Assembly: GCA_022711465.1 (NCBI GenBank) | Contig: JAKLEZ010000029.1 | Location: 1-64,000 of the forward strand | Length of the DNA stretch: 64,000 bases | Source of the DNA: Planctomycetota bacterium | Lineage (GTDB): Bacteria > Planctomycetota > Phycisphaerae > UBA1845 > PWPN01 | Direction: 5' to 3' | Shown: one piece after another, positions 52,811-61,330 of the stretch | How the letters are laid out: each line of letters starts with the position of its first letter | Numbering within the stretch: position 1 is the first letter of the stretch | Notes under the pieces: model-generated | What the model was told of the DNA's origin: nothing | Database searches by the model: none | What the model saw: only the letters and a program-made list of their open reading frames with translations | Program-made: the position numbers and the translations under genes

Positions 52811-53842
52811 ATGGCCCTGAGACTATTCAGCCGTAGACAGCCGGACCCCGCCGCCCAGCGGGCACGAACCGTCGCCAAGAGGGCGGCCCGGAAACCCGAA
52901 CCCTACGAACCGGCCGAGCCGCTGGTTCTGGAGAAGGACCCGCTTCAGCGGCACATCCAGCTGGAGCGTTACGGCCACGTTGTGCGAAACCGTCAGCAGT
53001 GGGTCGACCACCCGCTGATCGAGTCGGCATTCCAGGCCGCGATCGAGGAGATCGATGCCCACTTCGCCCTCGTTCCGGAGGGTTTTGTATCCCTGAGCCA
53101 GACCATCGTGGACGCCCCGGGTCTGCCCGAACTGGACATCGAGACCGATGCGTTTCTCCTGGGCCGGACTTGCGTCACGAACGGGCAGTTCCAGAAGTTT
53201 CTGGACAACGGCGGGTATGAGGATCTCGATCTGTGGCCCCAGGACATCTGGCCGCACCTGATCGATCTGAAGGACCAGACCGGGCATACGGGTCCGCGTT
53301 TCTGGCGGGAAGGCCGACACAACAAGCTGATCAGCGATCACCCTGTCGTGGGGGTGTCCTACTACGAGGCCGCGGCTTACGCGAAATGGGCCGGTTACCG
53401 TCTGCCCACGGGGGCGGAATGGCAGATGGCCGCCAGCTGGCGGATCCGCAGTTCCGCTCACGTACTCCGCCGGTATCCGTGGGGCGATGCCCTGGACATC
53501 AGCCGGTGCAACATCTGGGCCTCGAACATCGGGCACACCGTCCCGGTGACCGAATACGAGTCCGGCGCCGCCCCCAACGGCGTGCACCAGCTCATCGGCA
53601 ACGTGTGGGAGTGGACTTCCTTCGACTTCACCGCGATCGACGAACTCGCCAGGACGGTGGTCGGAGACATGCTTCTCAAGGAGGTTCGCGGCGGAGCATT
53701 TGACACCTACTTCCCGGCCCAGGCCGCCAGCACTTTCCGGACCGGCCTGGCCAGTCTGACCCGAGCCCATAACGTCGGCTTCCGCTGCGTGCTGGATCTC
53801 ACCCCGAGCGACGCCGCCGACGCCGAAAGGAGACCGGAATGA
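52811..53842 (+). CDS. FGE/SUMF1-fold protein without catalytic cysteines
   Basis: The 343-residue protein has a formylglycine-generating-enzyme (sulfatase-modifying factor) domain from about residue 75. It shows PVVGVSYYEAAAYAKWAGYRLPTGAEWQMAA, PWGD, NGVHQLIGNVWEWTS, the VRGGAF motif and GFRCVLD. In true FGE and related oxidases two Cys lie after RGGS; here the segment after RGGAF contains none, so formylglycine formation is unlikely and a binding role is more probable. I prefer ATG 52811, which fits GAGGGA; 52805 is the alternative. The stop overlaps the GTPase start (ATGA). Confidence 0.85.
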   Translation: MALRLFSRRQPDPAAQRARTVAKRAARKPEPYEPAEPLVLEKDPLQRHIQLERYGHVVRNRQQWVDHPLIESAFQAAIEEIDAHFALVPEGFVSLSQTIVDAPGLPELDIETDAFLLGRTCVTNGQFQKFLDNGGYEDLDLWPQDIWPHLIDLKDQTGHTGPRFWREGRHNKLISDHPVVGVSYYEAAAYAKWAGYRLPTGAEWQMAASWRIRSSAHVLRRYPWGDALDISRCNIWASNIGHTVPVTEYESGAAPNGVHQLIGNVWEWTSFDFTAIDELARTVVGDMLLKEVRGGAFDTYFPAQAASTFRTGLASLTRAHNVGFRCVLDLTPSDAADAERRPE

Positions 53843-54720
53843 CGACCTACGCCGAAGCGGCGGTCGAGAACAGCTGCCTGATCTGCGGGGCCCGAAACCT
53901 CGTGGGGGCCATGGTGTGCTGCGACTGCCAGGCTCCGCTGGCCATCGTCCACGACGTGGCCGCTCAGGAACGTGATCCGCAGATTGTCACCATTCTCGGC
54001 GAGAGCAACGTCGGAAAGACGGTGTACCTTGGGTTCCTCCTGGACATGCTCACCCAGCGGGCCGCGGACTACGAGGCCATTCCCAAAGGCGCCTACTCTG
54101 TGGACCTGCAGCAGAATGTCATCAGCCACATGGCCCGGCGGACCTTTCCGCCCAAGACCGCGATGGAAGCCAACAGCTGGTATTGGGCGTACTACCAGAT
54201 CTACCAGCGGAAGCCGGCCCCCAAGTGGATTGACTTGCTGATGCCGGACATGGCCGGCGAGTCCCTGGCGGCCGAGGTTTCGACGCCCAACACCTTCAAG
54301 GTCATCCGCAGCCTGCTCAAGCTGTCGGCAGGCACGCTCCTCCTGGTGGACGCGGCTATGGCCGCCAACGGCTCGACGCAGCCTGACTTCTTCGCGGTCA
54401 AGATGCTCAGCTACATCGACTCGATGCACCAGGCCAAGCGCGATGAGCGGGTGCAGACCCCCACCGCGATCGTGCTGTGCAAAGCGGATCACTGTCCGGA
54501 GTGTTTTGATCACCCGCGGCGATTCGCCCAGGCCAACCTGAATCGGCTCTGGAACCTGTGCGAGAACCGGTTCTCGAACGTCGAGTTCTTTGCCACCAGC
54601 GTGGTCGGTTCGCTGGGTTACGCGACTGCTCCCGGCGAGGACTACGTCACGCCGATCCCGTTGCACACTGCCCTTCAGGGTGTACTGGAGCCGTTTCAAT
54701 GGGTGACCGACCAGTTGTAG
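53839..54720 (+). CDS. Zinc-ribbon P-loop GTPase, DO-GTPase2 type
   Basis: The 293 residues contain an N-terminal zinc ribbon (CLICGARN and CCDCQAPL, residues 13-33) and a TRAFAC-like GTPase domain. The P-loop is GESNVGKT (54-61), Walker B/DxxG is DMAGE (137-141) and the base-specificity motif is CKAD (214-217), with LLLVDAAM after the switch. This layout matches the double-GTPase 2 family that occurs beside GAP1-type proteins. The GAP1-N2-like gene overlaps its 3' end by 22 bases. GTP binding and hydrolysis are expected; the effector is unknown. Confidence 0.82.
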   Translation: MTTYAEAAVENSCLICGARNLVGAMVCCDCQAPLAIVHDVAAQERDPQIVTILGESNVGKTVYLGFLLDMLTQRAADYEAIPKGAYSVDLQQNVISHMARRTFPPKTAMEANSWYWAYYQIYQRKPAPKWIDLLMPDMAGESLAAEVSTPNTFKVIRSLLKLSAGTLLLVDAAMAANGSTQPDFFAVKMLSYIDSMHQAKRDERVQTPTAIVLCKADHCPECFDHPRRFAQANLNRLWNLCENRFSNVEFFATSVVGSLGYATAPGEDYVTPIPLHTALQGVLEPFQWVTDQL

Positions 54721-55637
54721 TTGCCGAGCCGCCGCCGCTTCCCGGTCCCGCGGCCAGCCATGCGGTCCAGGCCGAGCCGGCACCGGCCGGCGGAGTTGCC
54801 GATCGGCCGCTTCGGGACGTAATCCAGTGCGACCAGGCGGTGTTCACCTCGGTTCACTCGCAGATGGGTGAGGGATACCGGCTGATCGCGATCAGTCCGG
54901 GGTTGCGGCCTGACGAGAAGGTCGAGATCACCCAGCGATCGCCTTCTCATGACAGTCTCTGCGATTCCGGTCCCCACGCTGTGGGCATGCTGGCTTACGC
55001 GATGGCCAGTGGGCGGTACTGCGTGGCTTACTGCAGTCATGCCGGGCGGGAGCATACTGCTCGGGGCGGCCAGCGGGTCTATACCCACATGGTTCTGTTG
55101 ACGCCGGCGGACTTTACCGCTTTCCAGAACAATCCGGTGCGTATTCACGCCCTGCTGGCCGATCTCGTCTCCCGGCAAGGGCCGATGCTCAAGGTCGTTC
55201 CCCGCGTGGAGCGACTCGGCCTTCCGGTCATGAAGCCGAGTTGGGGCAAGGGCTGCGGGGGTTTTCGCCCGCCCGCCTCGCAGGCGGAGGCGGAGTGGAT
55301 CTGGAGCATGGCGGACGCTCTTCAGTCCGGGCGGCGGCTGGTTCTGGCGGGCGTGCGGGAGCCGTTGCGTCTGCTTGAGTGGGCGGTCCTGTGTCTGAAG
55401 CTTCGTGTTCGCCGGGGGATGGACGTATCGGCGGGCCTCAAGTACGCCCCTGGCCGAAGGATGCAGCTTGTTCTGCTCCCGAAGGAGGATGCCCAGACCC
55501 AGCGTCTGATTGCCGGTCAGGACGTTGAGTTGCGTCGGGTGGGTCAGCCGGCCCCGCCTCCTCTGCCGGGGTTCCTGCCGTGGGCGAACCTGCTGCGGGC
55601 CTGGTATGCCCAGCGCGAGGTTATCGGCCCCAGGTGA
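54699..55637 (+). CDS. GAP1-N2-like GTPase-associated protein, short form
   Basis: A 312-residue protein starting inside the GTPase gene (ATG 54699 with GGAG upstream). After a Pro-rich 35-residue N-terminus, residues 44-135 read QAVFTSVHSQMGEGYRLIAI, a GTP-associated protein 1 type-2 (GAP1-N2) pattern with SPGLRPDEK and HDSLCD, and HMVLLTPADF. The remainder is alpha/beta (VLAGVREPLRLLEW, MQLVLLPKEDAQ). Full GAP1 proteins add large GAP1-M and GAP1-C parts; those are absent, so this looks like a minimal version. The family call is by eye and the least certain in the cluster. Confidence 0.65.
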   Translation: MGDRPVVVAEPPPLPGPAASHAVQAEPAPAGGVADRPLRDVIQCDQAVFTSVHSQMGEGYRLIAISPGLRPDEKVEITQRSPSHDSLCDSGPHAVGMLAYAMASGRYCVAYCSHAGREHTARGGQRVYTHMVLLTPADFTAFQNNPVRIHALLADLVSRQGPMLKVVPRVERLGLPVMKPSWGKGCGGFRPPASQAEAEWIWSMADALQSGRRLVLAGVREPLRLLEWAVLCLKLRVRRGMDVSAGLKYAPGRRMQLVLLPKEDAQTQRLIAGQDVELRRVGQPAPPPLPGFLPWANLLRAWYAQREVIGPR

Positions 55638-55799
55638 TTCTCGGGCATCTTGGCATGTCCTGACCTTATCAGGTGCTTTCCACTGACCGATAGAAGCGAT
55701 GGAGTCACCGTCTGTGTTCACCCATGGCCGTGGGTGGGGCGACTTGGGCCTCCGGGTTGACGGTCCACGGAAGGGCCGGTCTGGTGAAGCGAGGATCGC

Positions 55800-57047
55800 A
55801 TGAGCAAGCGGGAGCAATATCGGCTGGGCATGTCCGCGTACAATGCCGGCCGGTACGAGAAGGCCATTGAGCTGTTGACGCCGTTGGTGACGATGAACAG
55901 CAGCCCCCAGGGTCTGTTGTCCCGTTTCTACCTGGGCCAAGCTCACTACCACCTGGGCGTGCGTCTGTTCGAGACGCAGAAGTACCAGGATGCCACCAAC
56001 CACTTCCAGAATGCCGCAGGCGTCAACTCCAATGGCGGCGGGATCGCGAGGTTCCTGGTGAACTGCTATGTCGCCGACGGGCGTTACGACATGGCGGTTC
56101 GTGAACTCGAGTCGATGCTGGGGCAGGATCCGGGGAATGCCGGGTTGCGGATTCGGCTGGCCCTTGCCCAGTACAAGCAGGGCAGTCCGCTGGCGGCCCT
56201 GAGCACGATTCGGGAGGGCATTGCCCGGCAGCCGGACCATGCGGAGCTTCAGTACCAGCTGGGGATCATGCTTGCCGGGGAAGACGAGTTTGCGGAAGCC
56301 GAACGGTGCTTTGAGATGACCATTGCCTGCGAGCCGACTCACGCCGGGGCGTACGAGCGTCTGGCTCAGATCTGCGCGGTGACCGGCCGGTCTGACCGGG
56401 CCCTGGAGTACCTCGAGCAGGCTCACGCGTTGGATCCGTGGAATGCCCGCATTGCCTTCCAGCTGAGCGTGCTGGGGCAAGGTGAGGTTATCGGTGGTCG
56501 TCGAGAGCGGATCGCCTGGCGGCTGCCCACCGCTCCGGGGGCTGCGGAGCCAGGCGAGATCGACCGGCTGAGCGAGTTGCTGGCGAGTGAGCCGGACTTC
56601 GTCTCCGCGTTTCTGGCCTTACCGGAGAGCGAGGTTGACGAGGAGGTCTTTTCGACGCTGGCGGCGACGCTGGAGCGGGCCCTGGAGAACCATCCGGAAT
56701 ACGCTGACCTCCATTTCCACTGCGGGGCGGTGTACCGGCGGCTTGGTCGCCGGGTGGACGCCATCGAGCACACCGAGCAGGCGGTCGAGATCAATCCCGG
56801 GTACGTCAACGCCCTCATCCAGCTCGCGGAGCTTTACAGCCAGACCGACCAATGGGCGATGGGCATCGAGCGGCTCGAGCAGGCGATCGAGAAGGGAGCG
56901 GACTATCCGGACGTCCACTGCCTGATCGGGCGGCTGTACCAGACCGGCGGCCAGACGGGGCGAGCCCGGCTGGCGTTTGAGCGCGCGTTGAGTCTGAATC
57001 AGAACTATCGAACGGCCAAGGAAGCACTTGCCTCGCTGCCTGCGTAA
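55800..57047 (+). CDS. TPR protein 1 of the GTPase cluster
   Basis: The 415-residue protein is built of about eight to nine tetratricopeptide repeats (KREQYRLGMSAYNAGRYEKA at the start; FHCGAVYRRLGRRVDAIEHT and LIQLAELYSQTDQWAMGIER late). Around residues 225-290 is a non-TPR insert (PGAAEPGEIDRLSELLASE). The start has GAGGATCGC upstream. It is separated from the GAP1-like gene by 162 bases that show no terminator, and from TPR protein 2 by 10 bases. A protein-docking role is likely. Confidence 0.85.
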   Translation: MSKREQYRLGMSAYNAGRYEKAIELLTPLVTMNSSPQGLLSRFYLGQAHYHLGVRLFETQKYQDATNHFQNAAGVNSNGGGIARFLVNCYVADGRYDMAVRELESMLGQDPGNAGLRIRLALAQYKQGSPLAALSTIREGIARQPDHAELQYQLGIMLAGEDEFAEAERCFEMTIACEPTHAGAYERLAQICAVTGRSDRALEYLEQAHALDPWNARIAFQLSVLGQGEVIGGRRERIAWRLPTAPGAAEPGEIDRLSELLASEPDFVSAFLALPESEVDEEVFSTLAATLERALENHPEYADLHFHCGAVYRRLGRRVDAIEHTEQAVEINPGYVNALIQLAELYSQTDQWAMGIERLEQAIEKGADYPDVHCLIGRLYQTGGQTGRARLAFERALSLNQNYRTAKEALASLPA

Positions 57048-57057
57048 AGGGGGAAGA

Positions 57058-58740
57058 ATGTCCTACTTGGTGGAAACTCTGGGTCGGGGCTGGATCAGCC
57101 GGCTTTCGGACGCCTTCCAGGAACAGATGCAGCAGACCGAGGTGCGGGACTTGGAGACCCTGAACCGTCTGGTGGCGGCGGAACCGGGCCGAGCGGACCT
57201 GCATCGCGAGCTGGGATTTCACTACCTCCAGACCGGCGATCTGGGCCGAGCCCGGGACGCGTTTCTCGATGCCGCCCGGCTGGACCCCACATCGACGCTG
57301 GCCCGGATCGCGGCGGCCTGCTGTCTCGAGTCGATCGGGCTGCTGACCGAGGCCTACGAGCAGCTGGGCGTCGCGGTCGCCCTGGACGGCAAGGACCCGG
57401 CGATCCAGTTTGCCCTTGGGTATTGTGCCGAGCGGCTGGGTCAAACCGGCCAGGCCGAGAGCCACTATAAAGAATCTTTGAGAACCTGCCCAGGCCTGCG
57501 GAACGCGCGCGAGCGGCTGGCCGCGATTCACTTGCGGCAGAATCGCATGGATGATGCCATCGATCAATACGAGGAGCTCCTCACCGACGATCCCGGCGAC
57601 GTCGATCTGCACCTGACGCTGGCCAATTTGTACCTGCGGAACCAGGACCCCGACGCGGCCATTCAGGCTTTCGAGAACGCCCTGACCATTGAGCCGGACA
57701 ACTGGCAAGCCCGCACCGACCTGGCGGACACGTACGAGCAAGCCGGCCTGCTCCGCGAGGCCATCGAGCAGCTTCACGTGCAGATTCACAAGCACCCGGA
57801 GGCGCCGGACCAGTACCTGAAGCTAGGCGATCTTTACACGCGGGTGGGCAACGATCAGGCGGCCCTGCAGTACTACATGAAGGCGATCCAGCTTCACCCG
57901 GGGTATCTCGAGGCGATGGTCAAGATCGGCACGCACTATCTGCGGGCTGGCCAGTACGTAGAGTCGGCCACCTGGTTTGCGCGAGCCATTGAGATCAATG
58001 ATCGGCTGCTCACCGCCTATGTTGGTTTGGGGGTCGCCCAGTTCGAGGCGGGGCGTGAGTCGGAAGCCCTGGCGAGCATTGATCTGGCGTCGAGCATTGA
58101 GCCGAACAGCACGCTGCTCTACACCGAAATTGCCCGGATCCAGCTCAAGTGTGGGGTTCAGCAGGAAGCCGGCCGGCACCTGGAGACCGCCCCGCCGGAC
58201 GTGGCCGGAGCCACCGACGATCGGCTGGACGATCTGGTTGACCAGCAGATTGAACGGCACCGTCAGGCGGCGGAGGTCCACCCGAACCACCCGGACGTGC
58301 ACTACCGGCTGGGCCTGTTGCTTCGTCATCGTGGCTGGATCGACGAGGCCATCATCCACTTCCAGCATGCGGTGGAGATCAATCCGTCCTATGCGAAGGC
58401 GCTGATCAAGCTGGGCTTGGCCCTGCACGAGACGGGTCGCACCGATGATGCGATCGAGACGCTGCAGCAGGCTCTGGAGTTCAATCCGCAATACGTGGAC
58501 CTGCACTATCGGCTGGGGACGCTGTTTGCCGGCCGTCAGCAATTCGATCTGGCGGTGGAGCATTTCACTCACGCGGTGAACGGCAATCCGCGGAGTCTCG
58601 ATTTTCGCGAGAACCTGGCCATCGCCCTGGAGAACATGGGCATGATTGACCGGGCGAAGGCGATGTGGCACCGCATCTGTGAGCAGGCCCCGGAAAGCGA
58701 GAACGCGGCCCGAGCACGAACGGCCCTGAGTCAGCACTGA
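57058..58740 (+). CDS. TPR protein 2 of the GTPase cluster
   Basis: A 560-residue protein of about 14 TPR units (for example LHLTLANLYLRNQDPDAAIQ, VHYRLGLLLRHRGWIDEAII, LHYRLGTLFAGRQQFDLAVE). A linker with TDDRLDDLVDQQIERHRQA splits the array at about residue 395. It is a paralogue of the preceding gene and shares its repeat phase. The N-terminal 45 residues (SYLVETLGRGWISRLSDAFQ) are not TPR. GGGGGAAGA precedes the ATG. Last gene of the cluster. Confidence 0.87.
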   Translation: MSYLVETLGRGWISRLSDAFQEQMQQTEVRDLETLNRLVAAEPGRADLHRELGFHYLQTGDLGRARDAFLDAARLDPTSTLARIAAACCLESIGLLTEAYEQLGVAVALDGKDPAIQFALGYCAERLGQTGQAESHYKESLRTCPGLRNARERLAAIHLRQNRMDDAIDQYEELLTDDPGDVDLHLTLANLYLRNQDPDAAIQAFENALTIEPDNWQARTDLADTYEQAGLLREAIEQLHVQIHKHPEAPDQYLKLGDLYTRVGNDQAALQYYMKAIQLHPGYLEAMVKIGTHYLRAGQYVESATWFARAIEINDRLLTAYVGLGVAQFEAGRESEALASIDLASSIEPNSTLLYTEIARIQLKCGVQQEAGRHLETAPPDVAGATDDRLDDLVDQQIERHRQAAEVHPNHPDVHYRLGLLLRHRGWIDEAIIHFQHAVEINPSYAKALIKLGLALHETGRTDDAIETLQQALEFNPQYVDLHYRLGTLFAGRQQFDLAVEHFTHAVNGNPRSLDFRENLAIALENMGMIDRAKAMWHRICEQAPESENAARARTALSQH

Positions 58741-59312
58741 TCTCCATCCTGAGGAATGGCATTCGGTCGGACCCGAAACGGGCGACGGGGGCGTTTTGGA
58801 GGGTGTCGTTCGCCCTGGGAACGTTTCTTTGGGGCCGGAGTGGCGGTCGAGTGGGGCAGGCGTTCTCCAGCCGAACGAAGCCATTGGCTGGGCGCAGGAA
58901 CCGCGTTTTTGGTGCCGCCAGGGGGGGTTCTGCCCTCGATTCCTAGAGACCTCAAGCGCCAAACGAAGCCAATTGAACGATCGGCGGTCGGCGATCAGCG
59001 GTCGGCGGTCAGCGGTCGGCGGTCAGCTGGCAGCCAGCTGTTGGCCGGAGAGGTGGGCGGGAGAAGCTATCGGGATTTCAAAGAGCTGGGAGGCGGACCG
59101 CGAGGATCGTCCTCTATGCTCATATCACTTGTCCCGTCCCGGGCCGGGAGAAGCAGTCAGCGGTCGGCAAGAGGAAACGGATGGGACCCCTAGGCGAAAA
59201 GACGCGGGGAGCGGAATGTGCACAGATAGGGGCGGTATGTGGCCTAAAAATCATCCTGACACCTTTTCTGTTGGGTAGGCAGAGGGATGGGTTTGTGTTA
59301 TGATAACTGTTG
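58741..59312. other. Non-coding region with short tandem repeats
   Basis: No supported gene. Two plus-strand open frames cover it but lack ribosome sites, and their composition follows the repeats at 58978-59033 and 59154-59167. The last 50 bases contain an A/T-richer stretch that may carry the promoter of the YbjN-like gene. Confidence 0.5.
58978..59033. repeat. Heptanucleotide tandem repeat
   Basis: Eight consecutive 7-base units of the form CGGTCGG / CGGTCAG (first CGATCGG, third CGATCAG, last CTGGCAG). The period is not a multiple of three, so it is not coding. Two further units (CAGTCAG-CGGTCGG) occur at 59154-59167. Confidence 0.8.
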
Positions 59313-60029
59313 ATGACCACAGTACTTGTCATCCTTGGTGGGCTGGTCTCCTGGTGGTGCGTAGTATTCGTCAGGGCGTGGCAGGGTCAGAGGAGTGAGG
59401 AGCGACGTGGCTCGGGGGCCGGGGAGGCAGGGAGTCGAGCTTCGGCCTCGCGGGCAGCGTCGGCGGCAGTTGTGAAACACCCGGCTCATGTGCGAGCCGG
59501 TTCGCAGGGTACGAAGACCGGTGGTGCCCGAGGCGCGGGTGGAGCAGGATCGGCCATGGAGCAGGCGCGAGAGATCATCGATCAGGTCTGTGTGTTCCTG
59601 AACGAGGACGGGGTGCGGTACCACGTTCGCAGCGACTCGCCGGCCATTGACACGAGTTTCCGTGGCGAGAGTGGTGTTTTCCCGGTCATCATTGCTGCTC
59701 GACAAGATCCGGCCATCCTGGCCGTCATGGTGGGCGTGCCGGTGGTCACGCCGGAGCCTCGACGGGGCCAGATGGCGGAGGCGGTCGCAAGAGCCAACCA
59801 CGGTCTGACGCTGGGCTGCTTTGACTTTGACATGTCTACTGGCGACATGTACTTTCGGGCGGCCATTCCGCTGGGCGACGGTGGGCTCGCCCACCGTCAA
59901 TTTCGGGACCTGCTGGGCGCATCGATCGCGACGGCAGGCAAGTATCACCGGGCGTTCTGTCGACTCTTGTTCGGTGACGATCTATCTCCGGCCGAGGTCA
60001 TCGCTGAAATTGAGATGGCCGACGGTTAG
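59313..60029 (+). CDS. YbjN-like protein with membrane anchor
   Basis: The 238-residue protein begins with a transmembrane segment (VLVILGGLVSWWCVVFVRAW), then an Arg/Ala/Gly-rich linker to about residue 85 and a YbjN-type domain (DQVCVFLNEDGVRYHVRSD, NHGLTLGCFDFDMSTGDMYFRAAIPLGDG). YbjN domains resemble type III secretion chaperones and are usually cytosolic regulators of unknown partner. The ATG at 59313 is the first good start. The glycosyltransferase follows after 11 bases. Confidence 0.78.
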   Translation: MTTVLVILGGLVSWWCVVFVRAWQGQRSEERRGSGAGEAGSRASASRAASAAVVKHPAHVRAGSQGTKTGGARGAGGAGSAMEQAREIIDQVCVFLNEDGVRYHVRSDSPAIDTSFRGESGVFPVIIAARQDPAILAVMVGVPVVTPEPRRGQMAEAVARANHGLTLGCFDFDMSTGDMYFRAAIPLGDGGLAHRQFRDLLGASIATAGKYHRAFCRLLFGDDLSPAEVIAEIEMADG

Positions 60030-60040
60030 AATCCCCCTTG

Positions 60041-61330
60041 ATGAGAGTCGTCTACCTGACCGCCGGTGCCGCGGGGATGTACTGCGGCAGCTGCATGCGT
60101 GACAACACGCTGGTGGCGGCCCTGCGGGCTCAGGGGCGGGACATACTGCTTGTACCGTTGTACACGCCGATTCGCACGGACGAGCCGGACGTGAGTGAGT
60201 CGTGTGTACTATACGGTGCGGTCAATGTCTATCTGCAGCATCGTTCGCCGGTTTTTCGCCGCCTGCCACGATTGATGGATCGGCTTCTTGATTCGCCGTG
60301 GCTGCTGAAGAGGGTTGGGCGAGGCGGGCCTCGCGGGGAGATGGAGGATCTGGGGCGGCTGACGGTGTCGAGTCTCGAGGGCGAGGAGGGGTCTGCGGGC
60401 AAGGAAGTCCGCAAGCTGATCGCCTGGCTGGGTGAGGTACGACCGGACGTCGTGAATATCCCGAACGCCCTGTTTGTTCAGGTTGCGCGTCCGATTCGCG
60501 AGGCGTTAGGGATACCGACGGTGTGCACACTGACTGGCGAGGACATCTTCATCGACCGGCTGACGGAGCCGTGGCGGAGCCGGACGGTGGAGTTGATTCG
60601 CCGCGAGGGTGGACATGTAGCCGGTTTTGTGTCGGTCAGCGATTACTATGCGGGATACTGCCGGGAGCGGTTCGCTATTCCGGCTGATCGCATGCACGTG
60701 GTGCGTTTGGGCGTGCATGTTGACGGTGACGGCCCGCGTTCGGACCCGGCGGGCGAGGTGTTCACGGTTGGCTACATGGCCCGCATCTGCGAAGACAAGG
60801 GGCTGCACCTTGTGGCGGCGGCAATGGCCGAACTGCTTCGAGCCGGGCGGAATGTTCGACTCTTAGCTGCGGGGTATCTTGGAGAGCGGGATCGGCCGTA
60901 CCTGGAGCGAGTCCGTTGCGATCTGGCGGCAGGTGGAGTGGCCGGCGCGTTCGCGTATCTGGGCGAGGTGGACCGTGTCGGCAAGCAGGGGCTGCTGCGG
61001 AGCTGCGATGCGTTCTGCGTTCCGGCCGTCTATCGTGAGCCGAAGGGCATCTACGTTCTCGAGGCTCTCGCCGAGGGTGTGCCTGTGGTTCTGCCGCGAC
61101 ACGGGGCGTTTCCCGAACTGGTGGAGCGAACCGGCGGTGGTGTGCTCGTTGAGCCGAACGATCCACACGCCGTTGCCGAAGGGCTAGCCGGGCTCATGGA
61201 TGACGCGGGGCTGCGTCGTCGGCTAGGCGAGCAGGGACGCGCAGCTGTGTTGCGGTCGTTCACCGACGAGATCATGGCCAAGGAGACGTGGGCTTTGTAT
61301 GAACGCATTCACTCCGAATCGCGTCGCTGA
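60041..61330 (+). CDS. Family 4 glycosyltransferase
   Basis: A 429-residue GT-B enzyme that transfers sugar from a nucleotide donor. The first Rossmann half begins MRVVYLTAGAAGMYCGSCMRDN, the donor half has VGYMARICEDKG, and the GT4 EX7E-type segment is EPKGIYVLEALAEGVPVVLP with GVLVEPNDPHAVAEGL after it. Acceptor unknown; envelope glycan is likely. Its end overlaps the ABC ATPase start by 32 bases, so it is in one operon with the exporter. Confidence 0.9.
   Translation: MRVVYLTAGAAGMYCGSCMRDNTLVAALRAQGRDILLVPLYTPIRTDEPDVSESCVLYGAVNVYLQHRSPVFRRLPRLMDRLLDSPWLLKRVGRGGPRGEMEDLGRLTVSSLEGEEGSAGKEVRKLIAWLGEVRPDVVNIPNALFVQVARPIREALGIPTVCTLTGEDIFIDRLTEPWRSRTVELIRREGGHVAGFVSVSDYYAGYCRERFAIPADRMHVVRLGVHVDGDGPRSDPAGEVFTVGYMARICEDKGLHLVAAAMAELLRAGRNVRLLAAGYLGERDRPYLERVRCDLAAGGVAGAFAYLGEVDRVGKQGLLRSCDAFCVPAVYREPKGIYVLEALAEGVPVVLPRHGAFPELVERTGGGVLVEPNDPHAVAEGLAGLMDDAGLRRRLGEQGRAAVLRSFTDEIMAKETWALYERIHSESRR

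Noticed and set aside
54696-56480. 594-residue minus-strand frame
   Set aside because: Antisense to the GAP1-like and TPR genes, with no motifs and a Pro/Arg/His-rich composition.
58756-59193. Open frame after the TPR genes as a 145-residue gene
   Set aside because: No ribosome site, Arg/Gly/Ser-rich composition, and it runs through the 7-base repeats whose period does not fit codons.
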